From a candidate division WWE3 bacterium RIFOXYD1_FULL_39_9 (GTDB lineage: Bacteria; Patescibacteriota; WWE3; UBA101185; UBA10185): DNA of 6,312 nt. A model generated the notes under the pieces. The model worked only from the letters and a program-made list of their open reading frames with translations, was not told the DNA's origin and ran no database searches. The position numbers and the translations under genes were made by a program. The stretch is taken from contig MEWG01000022.1 of assembly GCA_001773295.1 (NCBI GenBank), forward strand, positions 61,787 through 68,098. Direction: 5' to 3'. Positions 1 to 6,092 of the stretch are shown piece after piece (the first letter of the stretch is position 1; every line of letters begins with the position of its first letter).

Positions 1-600
1 AGCAAGAATTACACTTAAGCTCAGACCATAAAAAGTACCAATCAGCCCATAACCTACTACGACTAACAGGGCCGGGAAAACAAAGCGCAGCATACTGGAA
101 ATGCTAACAAACAAAGCATAAGCTTTATATCTTAAAAGTCCCAATAAATATGCTCCGGGGACTGTAAGCAAAAAACTCAAACCAAGCCACATCCCGAAAA
201 TTACAATTAGGAATATGTTGCCAATTTTCAGAGTTTGAGAAATATATCCCCTGAAAAAATATACTGACGCAAAAATAACCAAGCCAATTAATACTGAAAA
301 GTAAAACGACGATACAAACAAACTGCTCAATTTTTTCCATTCATTACCGGACAGCAGTTGAGAAACTTTTTTTATCATTGCTGTACTCAAAACTGTTGCC
401 GGCACTCCTGCTATGTACGCAAGCGATAAAAGTGCATTAAATTCCCCGTACTCGCCTACATTTAAGTATCGCGCCAAAAAAAACTGCAATAGATAACTAA
501 AGAAACTTCCAAACAGGGTACCTGCTGTCACAAAAAAAGTACCTATCAGTTCCTTATTATTAAAATAGTGTATTTTGTGGAATAACCCTTTTATAAACAT
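1..600 (-). CDS. Oligosaccharide (Wzx/MATE-like) flippase, N-terminal part, cut by the left window edge
   Basis: The frame read from the ATG at 600 down to position 1 stays open for 200 codons with no stop, so the 3' end lies outside the window. The protein begins MFIKGLFHKIHYFNNKELIG, then has about five to six hydrophobic helices (roughly residues 18-44, 52-74, 92-114, 126-151, 158-182, 185-200). After helix 1 comes the motif RYLNVGEYGEFNALLSL (residues 44-60). The pattern 'LG..eyG.f.al.sl' at this place is typical of polysaccharide-synthesis flippases (Polysacc_synt/MviN/Wzx-like, MOP superfamily). Such proteins are usually 400-500 residues, so less than half is visible. The expected role is to flip a polyprenyl-linked oligosaccharide across the cytoplasmic membrane, which fits the upstream GT-C enzymes. 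The start overlaps the end of the preceding glycosyltransferase by 41 nt. An AGAGGTG Shine-Dalgarno-like site precedes it and an in-frame stop lies at 628-630. Substrate unknown. Confidence 0.88.
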   Translation of the reverse strand, partial: MFIKGLFHKIHYFNNKELIGTFFVTAGTLFGSFFSYLLQFFLARYLNVGEYGEFNALLSLAYIAGVPATVLSTAMIKKVSQLLSGNEWKKLSSLFVSSFYFSVLIGLVIFASVYFFRGYISQTLKIGNIFLIVIFGMWLGLSFLLTVPGAYLLGLLRYKAYALFVSISSMLRFVFPALLVVVGYGLIGTFYGLSLSVILA

Positions 601-2182
601 TGTAAATTGGTACACCTCTAACTTTAATTACATAATAATGCACTAAGTCAACTCTTGTCTCTTTGACTGACAGATCTTCCCAAACCGGATAAACAAAATA
701 ATTTGTGTTCTTGGCAAAAGGTCCTAAATCCTCGATTACTGCCCATCCACCCAGCTCCCTAAAAAAAGGCCAGATTTGAGTGTAGTACTTCTCCGGAAAC
801 GCTACAGTCAAAACCCTGCCGACCCTTTTAGTATTGATCAACTCCTCAAACGATTCGTCGACATCGGAAAACTCAAATTTTTCTTTTTCTGCTTCCACCT
901 TGAAAAATTCAACTACCTCGGGCGTACCGATCATCCATTTCGGCTCGATTACAAAGATGCCCTTCTTTAATCCGCCGTACATTGGATTGTAGTAGGAAAA
1001 GTAATCCGGATGAATAAATGTCAGTAACGCTACTGCAGGAATAAAGAATAACAAATACTTTAACTTGTTCGGCACCTTAACTTTCTGTAAACAATAAAAA
1101 AGTGAAAACGAAACTACAAGTGACAAAGCTAACATCGCGGGTAATATATATCTGTCTAGTTTCTTTGAAGGCAGGGTTAACTCAATTGTGTAAAAGAGTG
1201 CAAACAGCAGTAAATATCCAATAAGTCTTTTTTCTTTGGTTTGTAATTTTTTAAAGACTGCAAAAAGCAATGCTATACCCACCAAAAGATAAACTGAACT
1301 CTTATAAAGTAAAACAACTATGTAAAATAAATATCCCGGATCTTCTACAAGTCTCCCAAAATAGTATTGGATATGTTCTGTGTCTACCCCTATTACAAAT
1401 ATTCCCCTGTACAGCACGTTAAAGACGTCCACCGGAACTGACCACAGTGCCGGCCAAAACAAAATAGAAAAAGTTATTACTGCCGACAACCACAAGAGAA
1501 AGTTTTTAACGGAAAATTTAAAAAGCTCTTTAACTTTTTGAAAACGTATGTTGCTGTGAGTAACTAAAACTAGAAATGTAAACGGAATCATGTATAACGC
1601 GGATGTTTTTGTAAGAATGGCCAACGAAGCAAATAGTGCGCTAATAAATAACCTGTGTCTTTTATCGGATGAGTCTAAGAAGTAATAGAGCCAAAGTGCT
1701 GATGTGAGCATAAAAACCGACATCATACCTTCAAGGTGCATAACTCGTGACAAACCAACAAAGAACGGCTCAAAAGACATCAGAGCTATACTAAAAAGTG
1801 CGAATTCGTAACCAAATAACTTTCTGATCACATAAAAAGCGGCGCTCATTCCAAGCGCAATACTGGCAACAATAAACCACTTCTGAACTGCATCTAAGAC
1901 AAAAATCGATTTAACTGAATCCACAGAAAAATTCTCGATATAAACATTGGCAACCTTAATTCCTAAAGTTCCTAACCACATTAAAGTAACACCGGGATGG
2001 TATTTTTGGATGGTAAGTTCGGGTCGAAGATTAAACACGCCTGAACTGAAATCGTAGCTTCTGGTCTTCCATTTCCATACATCTGTGTTAAACGAATCGT
2101 GCCCAAGATCCGGCACTCGAGTTAATAAAAAAAATACGAAGACTAAGATTTCTAATTTGTAATTTTTGATAAAACTGATCAT
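560..2182 (-). CDS. GT-C glycosyltransferase, GT39/PMT_2-like (ArnT-type), third in the operon
   Basis: A 540-residue polytopic membrane protein. By family it should transfer a sugar from a polyprenyl-phosphate donor on the outer membrane face. The layout is that of bacterial PMT/ArnT-like enzymes: one helix (about 10-21), then a long external loop with an acidic residue (FNTDVW, D34) and YHPGVTLMW (61-69); then many helices with FEPFFVGLSR..HLE (137-151), LTKTSALYM (190-198), FWPALW (242-247) and PSKKLDRYILPA (348-359), whose Arg-Tyr is where related enzymes bind the lipid phosphate. It continues into SYYNPMYGG (396-404) and a soluble tail (about 405-540) ending in a PIYNVYKR strand. All these motifs recur in the protein at 3683-5209, so the two are paralogues; this one has the longer tail. 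The start ATG overlaps the upstream stop as ATGA, with no convincing Shine-Dalgarno (AATACCAAGA precedes it), so translational coupling is likely. Donor and acceptor cannot be read from sequence. Confidence 0.87.
   Translation of the reverse strand: MISFIKNYKLEILVFVFFLLTRVPDLGHDSFNTDVWKWKTRSYDFSSGVFNLRPELTIQKYHPGVTLMWLGTLGIKVANVYIENFSVDSVKSIFVLDAVQKWFIVASIALGMSAAFYVIRKLFGYEFALFSIALMSFEPFFVGLSRVMHLEGMMSVFMLTSALWLYYFLDSSDKRHRLFISALFASLAILTKTSALYMIPFTFLVLVTHSNIRFQKVKELFKFSVKNFLLWLSAVITFSILFWPALWSVPVDVFNVLYRGIFVIGVDTEHIQYYFGRLVEDPGYLFYIVVLLYKSSVYLLVGIALLFAVFKKLQTKEKRLIGYLLLFALFYTIELTLPSKKLDRYILPAMLALSLVVSFSLFYCLQKVKVPNKLKYLLFFIPAVALLTFIHPDYFSYYNPMYGGLKKGIFVIEPKWMIGTPEVVEFFKVEAEKEKFEFSDVDESFEELINTKRVGRVLTVAFPEKYYTQIWPFFRELGGWAVIEDLGPFAKNTNYFVYPVWEDLSVKETRVDLVHYYVIKVRGVPIYNVYKRVIPQNTLF
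613..619 (-). promoter_or_regulatory. Shine-Dalgarno-like site (AGAGGTG) for the flippase gene
   Basis: On the minus strand AGAGGTG ends 12 nt before the ATG at 600, somewhat farther than the usual 5-9 nt. It lies inside the end of the preceding glycosyltransferase gene. It supports the ATG at 600 as the start. The only other in-frame candidate start, the GTG at 613-615, is itself part of this site and has no site of its own. Confidence 0.5.
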
Positions 2183-3699
2183 TCTTGGTATTTGTAAATT
2201 GTAATATCCGGCCCGAGTCTAAATTCATTGTCTATTGTAACTAATGGTTTAAGATTTCCGGAATGTTTTAGAAATGCAAAGGTTTCTCTATAAACATCGT
2301 CGTTGTAAGAAAGCACTACATAAGAGGGCTTCTTATCTACAGATATATCGTCAGATTTAGATGTATCGGCAAGCAACTTTTCCATAACCGGTTTTAATTC
2401 ATTATTGTTATATACAATAGAGTCGCCTTCTTTTACATTTTGTGTAAACCAGTTGTACATATCTACCCTAGTGTCTGAGTTGATAAATGTTAGTGCGTTC
2501 TTAGCAGACATATAAAACGGCAAGCCAAACAAGATGGCCATCATCACAATTGAGATATATTTAATCTTTGAGTCTAAATAAACATACAAAGTGTCTACTA
2601 AATAACCAAAAGTTATGACAACATACGGGTAAGCAATCATAAAATAATGGGCTCTACTTTTTTCAAACCCAGAGATGTAAAACATAAGAAATAAGCCGCT
2701 TAGTGTAAAAAACCACAAATATGTATCCGTTTTTGTAGTCTTTCTCATTAACAGCTTTACTAAAAGTACTGCAAATACCAAGAAAAAACCTAATAATACA
2801 GTGTAACCGGTGTTTTCGGATACTTTGTACAGCATGTCGTTAATAAAGCTCGGGATTCTTTCCGAAACAGGTAGCGAGCCTACATTTGAGAATTGCCAAA
2901 GCGCTCCCTGGGGTCCGTCAGTTCTGATAAAGGTTTTATAATCTAAGACGGAGTACGGCGTGCCAAGGACAAAACCTATCATTGAAAAGATTAATGCCAA
3001 CATTAGATACACAAAAGCTTTTGATTGCAGCCACCGCTCCTTATTGCTTATTACTCTAATCAAATGTGCTAAAGGTACAGTAATTAAACTTAATCCGCCG
3101 TTGTACTTGGTTGACGCCGCCAGACCAGAGTAAAGACCTGATCCGATGTAATCCTGCACATTTTGCCCTTTTAAGATTCCTGACGCAAAATAACAAGATA
3201 AAGCTACTAAAAATGCCGTAGGTACATCAATTAATGCGTAATGTGAGTGCCAGACATGAAAAGGTAAAATTGCCAGTGCCAAAGCTGCGAACGCACCTAC
3301 CTTGTCATTAAAAAGCCTTTTTCCTGTTGTAAACACCGGAAATACTGTAAGTGCGCCGATTAATGCGGAAAGAACTCTGGAAATTAGATAAAAAACCAGT
3401 TCCTGATCCCACAAAATAGGCAAAATTTGGATTAGGGTATTTTTTACACCTAGATTAGTAAGTATTTCTCTTAAGAAAGCGAAGGCTGAATATAGAAAAT
3501 AGTTCAAATAGATATACAAATGCGGCCAGTCGAAGTGTCCGGGATTAAGATAGAACTTTATACCATAAGCTGAACGGATCAGAGCAGGCTCGTCGGGATG
3601 AAAAATAAATGGAAATCCGTGTGTTATTCCTGCCAATCTAAGAGCTAGAGCAATGAAAAAGATTATCAGTACAATGTTTTGGCTATTTTTGTTTGACAT
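2179..3699 (-). CDS. GT-C glycosyltransferase, GT39/PMT_2-like with HPDE motif, second in the operon
   Basis: A 506-residue polytopic protein. After the first helix (about 8-24) comes FIFHPDEPALI (32-42), the HPDE signature with acidic residues D36/E37 that marks a large group of prokaryotic GT39-like transferases; the acid is the presumed catalytic base. Further family features are WHSHYALIDVPTAFL (150-164, conserved D158), ASTKYNGGL (195-203), GTPYSVLDY (246-254) and FEKSRAHYFMIAYPY (345-359), whose RxHY corresponds to the lipid-phosphate-binding Arg region. The C-terminal part opens with DTRVDMYNWF (409-418), like the common 'D.R..a..Wi' motif after the last helix, and forms a soluble tail ending ITIYKYQE. 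It is a more distant relative of its two neighbours, lacking their HPGVTLMW and KK.DRY motifs, so it probably uses another donor or acceptor. It overlaps the upstream gene by 17 nt and the downstream gene by 4 nt. The stop is TGA. Confidence 0.88.
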   Translation of the reverse strand: MSNKNSQNIVLIIFFIALALRLAGITHGFPFIFHPDEPALIRSAYGIKFYLNPGHFDWPHLYIYLNYFLYSAFAFLREILTNLGVKNTLIQILPILWDQELVFYLISRVLSALIGALTVFPVFTTGKRLFNDKVGAFAALALAILPFHVWHSHYALIDVPTAFLVALSCYFASGILKGQNVQDYIGSGLYSGLAASTKYNGGLSLITVPLAHLIRVISNKERWLQSKAFVYLMLALIFSMIGFVLGTPYSVLDYKTFIRTDGPQGALWQFSNVGSLPVSERIPSFINDMLYKVSENTGYTVLLGFFLVFAVLLVKLLMRKTTKTDTYLWFFTLSGLFLMFYISGFEKSRAHYFMIAYPYVVITFGYLVDTLYVYLDSKIKYISIVMMAILFGLPFYMSAKNALTFINSDTRVDMYNWFTQNVKEGDSIVYNNNELKPVMEKLLADTSKSDDISVDKKPSYVVLSYNDDVYRETFAFLKHSGNLKPLVTIDNEFRLGPDITIYKYQE

Positions 3700-5209
3700 A
3701 CACCTTCCAATATTCTAGGCCATTTATATAAAACGAGAAATCTTTTTCGAATTTTTGTTTGGAATAACTAACAGCCTCGGGCATCTCTTCATTAACTCCA
3801 AGAACAATAACATCATAATCACTTGTTCCGTTCACTCGGATGTCAAATACTTTTGAATTTGAATAAATCGCTTTCATGGGTTTTGTGTCTATAAATCCCA
3901 TGTCTACATCTTCACCATATTTCTCAAGGAGCGCGTTTTTCAGGTCATGAATGCCTACTCCAAATGGTTTTTGAGCTATTACAGAGTTTGCACGTTCAGG
4001 AGATCCAAATAAGGGACTGGTATATACAAAATAGAATGGAAACTGCGAAACAATTGGATAAACAATAAACACGCCACAAATAAGACCAATGAGGGTGCTA
4101 AAGTTTCGAACATTCTTAATCTTTTTAAGTAAAAGTCCGTACCCAATTACGGCAAGTACAGCTAAATACGGAAAAAGGACCACCATATACCTATCGATTT
4201 TTTTCGATGAGATCGTCATAACCACCATGTAGCCTAGGTAAAAAATACCAAAAAAAACAAGCGGATCGTCAAAAATAATAAAATAGCTTTTCAATTTAGA
4301 TTTGATTCCCGGCATTCCAAAAAATACACCAAGTATTAATCCAAACAACAAAACAGGTGAAAACTTTATTAATAATACTAATGGATAGAAAGAAGCGCCT
4401 GCGTCGATTACCGTCTCTCCAAATACAATTTGTTCGTGACCTTTTCTAATTCCTATCCGTTCTGACTCGGAAAATATCTCTGATAAATAATAAATAGGCT
4501 TTACCCAAAGTGCAGGAAAGAGTAAAAATACTGTCACTACATAGACAGCTAAAAACAGCACGAATTGCTTGATAGAGAGAAACTTTTTTATCAGACCTAA
4601 AATTATAATTAACGAAATATATACTAAAATTCCTATTCCAATGCTTTTTGTTAAAAACGCAAGTGCTCCTAAAATACTTCCTAAGATAAGATATTTATTA
4701 TTTGATTCTTTTAGGGAAAGGTAAATTAAACTTAGGGAGGAAAACGATAATAACGTGAATAAAACGTCCAAATGATACAAACGAGAGTTGCCGATAAAAA
4801 AGGGCTCGAATGTAAAAAGAAACATCGAACTCACTGCGATATTAAATCCAAAAAGCTTGTTCAAATTCCAAAGGATTAACAACGTCAGAACAAACTGAAT
4901 AATAACTAAACTAGCCTTAGCTACAAAATCAAATGTTTCAAAATTAGTCGTACTGTAAACCTTCTGCCCAATAAGATGTTTTGTTAGCTCAATCGGTACT
5001 CCGGTGGCCCACATCAGAGTTACTCCAGGGTGATAATGTTGATAAGTTTTATCAAACTGAGCGTATTTTAATCCGTTTATAAACTGCTCAGACCTATAAT
5101 GCCAATTTACGCCATCCGGATTAATAATGTCGTTGTTTAATCTTGGTACCCTAGTTAAAAAATATAAAAAGGTAAAAACAATCAACAACAGAGCTTTGTA
5201 CTTTTGCAT
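3683..5209 (-). CDS. GT-C glycosyltransferase, GT39/PMT_2-like (ArnT-type), first in the operon
   Basis: A 508-residue polytopic protein, predicted to move a sugar from a polyprenyl-phosphate carrier to an extracytoplasmic acceptor. Motifs in order: first helix about 5-20; INPDGVNWHYRS (29-40) with the acidic residue D32 in the first external loop; YHPGVTLMW (59-67); FEPFFIGNSRLYHLD (134-148); LTKSIGIGIL (186-195); FPALW (231-235); GHEQIVFGE (257-265); SSKKIDRYMV (334-343), the putative lipid-phosphate-binding segment; and YTSPLFGS (396-403) with a soluble tail (about 404-508) ending LEYWKVYVKQK. About ten to twelve helices are expected. It matches the protein at 560-2182 motif for motif, including even the codon-level stretch around HPGVTLMW (5009-5035 versus 1976-2002), so the pair arose by duplication. 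The ATG follows the upstream stop after one base (TAATATG), with only a weak GAAG eight bases before it, which suggests translational coupling. The stop is TAG, 17 nt inside the next gene. Confidence 0.88.
   Translation of the reverse strand: MQKYKALLLIVFTFLYFLTRVPRLNNDIINPDGVNWHYRSEQFINGLKYAQFDKTYQHYHPGVTLMWATGVPIELTKHLIGQKVYSTTNFETFDFVAKASLVIIQFVLTLLILWNLNKLFGFNIAVSSMFLFTFEPFFIGNSRLYHLDVLFTLLSFSSLSLIYLSLKESNNKYLILGSILGALAFLTKSIGIGILVYISLIIILGLIKKFLSIKQFVLFLAVYVVTVFLLFPALWVKPIYYLSEIFSESERIGIRKGHEQIVFGETVIDAGASFYPLVLLIKFSPVLLFGLILGVFFGMPGIKSKLKSYFIIFDDPLVFFGIFYLGYMVVMTISSKKIDRYMVVLFPYLAVLAVIGYGLLLKKIKNVRNFSTLIGLICGVFIVYPIVSQFPFYFVYTSPLFGSPERANSVIAQKPFGVGIHDLKNALLEKYGEDVDMGFIDTKPMKAIYSNSKVFDIRVNGTSDYDVIVLGVNEEMPEAVSYSKQKFEKDFSFYINGLEYWKVYVKQK
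3701..3708 (-). promoter_or_regulatory. Shine-Dalgarno-like site (GGAAGGTG) before the second glycosyltransferase
   Basis: GGAAGGTG lies on the minus strand inside the last codons of the upstream gene, one base before the ATG at 3699 (three bases if only GGAAGG pairs). Spacing is short, but the purine-rich match is the best at any junction here. An in-frame TAG at 3715-3717 rules out a start further upstream. Confidence 0.45.
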
Positions 5210-5210
5210 A

Positions 5211-6092
5211 TTATTTACTTCGTTTACCTTTAAAAATAATAACGCTCAATAAACTAATTAAAAATCCGGTAACATGATAAAGCAACGCAGCAACAAACGA
5301 AACTTCCATCGGAATTCCAATTAATGAGTATAATGCTACATTTAGTAATGCCTGAACTCCTAGCCCGTTCAACGAGGGTATGTGCCCAACAACCAAAGTT
5401 ATTAAGGATATTGATGCAAATGCAAAGAAAATCGGAATTGTGTAACCGAGCGATGTAAAGAGCACAAATTGTATAACTACATTTACAAGTTGAATCAGCA
5501 CTGATAAAAATACTGTCTGTACAAAAACGCCTTTTTTGTTCTTATAGTGAGCAAAGTATGAGAATATTTTTTGCAATGAAGCGGTACTTTTGCTAAACCA
5601 AACTAAAAGATACGCGCCGGCTATTACCCAAGCAAACACAAGTAAAACCCACGAATGAACTTTGTAACCTATTCCAATTCCCAAGATTGTGAACAATATA
5701 ATATGATCAAATAACTTTTCAACTGAAATAGCTAATTTGGCAGCCGCCTCAGACTTCAGCTTATTTCCAATCTGATCGAGCACGTTTTCGGGTGACTTTG
5801 TAAACAATTTCTGAATGTTATAAAAAGCGCTTGCAAGATAAAGCTTTGTTAAAAATCCGACATCAAGCTTCTCATTATCCTTCGCCGAAACAATCCCTCT
5901 AAGTCTATATGCCCTAAATACACTATTTAAAATAATGCATATCATCACAAACGGGATCAACGAATAATCTAAACTTCTAAATACATCCGAAATACCTCCA
6001 TCTCTAAGTCTTGAAATTACAAGAAAGAGTAATAGAACACTTACAAAAATTTTTAATACTGCGTATCTGATTAGATAAAGTTTTTTAGACAT
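5211..6092 (-). CDS. Flippase-like domain / LPG-synthase-TM (YbhN/AglD, UPF0104-like) membrane protein
   Basis: A 293-residue protein, close to the usual 300-340 of this family, with about seven to eight hydrophobic helices (roughly 10-27, 43-57, 82-93, 127-142, 147-166, 190-214, 218-236, 264-287). Family-like features are VFRAYRLRG (58-66; an Arg-rich turn after helix 2 as in 'RW..LL'), AISVEKLFDHI (121-131, like the conserved 'v..er..d' segment) and GHIPSLNGLGVQ (236-247, like 'P..pGGlGv.E'). Such proteins form the membrane part of MprF lysyl-PG synthase or, as stand-alone forms such as AglD and YbhN, sit in lipid, glycolipid and cell-surface glycan loci. Here the context points to handling of lipid-linked precursors, but this is inference. 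The usual 'N.lP...G(G/E)..R' motif after helix 3 is degenerate (YNIQKLFTKSPENVL, 91-105), and the final Glu is Gln (Q247). The ATG lies 7 nt after an AGG and overlaps the upstream gene by 8 nt. The stop is TAA. Confidence 0.8.
   Translation of the reverse strand: MSKKLYLIRYAVLKIFVSVLLLFLVISRLRDGGISDVFRSLDYSLIPFVMICIILNSVFRAYRLRGIVSAKDNEKLDVGFLTKLYLASAFYNIQKLFTKSPENVLDQIGNKLKSEAAAKLAISVEKLFDHIILFTILGIGIGYKVHSWVLLVFAWVIAGAYLLVWFSKSTASLQKIFSYFAHYKNKKGVFVQTVFLSVLIQLVNVVIQFVLFTSLGYTIPIFFAFASISLITLVVGHIPSLNGLGVQALLNVALYSLIGIPMEVSFVAALLYHVTGFLISLLSVIIFKGKRSK

Noticed and set aside
125..340. Minus-strand 71-codon frame beginning MEKIEQF
   Set aside because: It lies wholly inside the flippase gene in a shifted frame, starting from the ATG in the AATGGAAAAAA stretch. 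The flippase frame shows a clear family signature and this one shows none.
613..615. GTG as alternative start of the flippase
   Set aside because: It is in frame, but it forms part of the Shine-Dalgarno-like AGAGGTG and has no site of its own. Starting at the ATG at 600 gives the N terminus typical of the family.
776..970. Plus-strand 64-codon frame
   Set aside because: It is antisense to the tail of the third glycosyltransferase, has no recognisable domain or ribosome binding site, and is the only plus-strand candidate in an otherwise single-strand operon.
1976..2002. Possible DNA repeat shared with 5009-5035
   Set aside because: The similarity lies over the codons for HPGVTLMW in the two paralogous transferases, with many silent differences. 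It reflects protein conservation and is not a mobile or regulatory repeat.
2179..2181. TGA read as glycine (Gracilibacteria/Absconditabacteria code)
   Set aside because: Reading through this TGA meets a TAG within about ten codons, and the long genes contain no in-frame TGA, so a standard stop fits.
5209..5211. Internal promoter or terminator at the 1-nt junction between the flippase-like gene and the first transferase
   Set aside because: There is no intergenic space, no GC-rich hairpin with a T tract, and AT-rich hexamers here are not distinguishable from the coding background.
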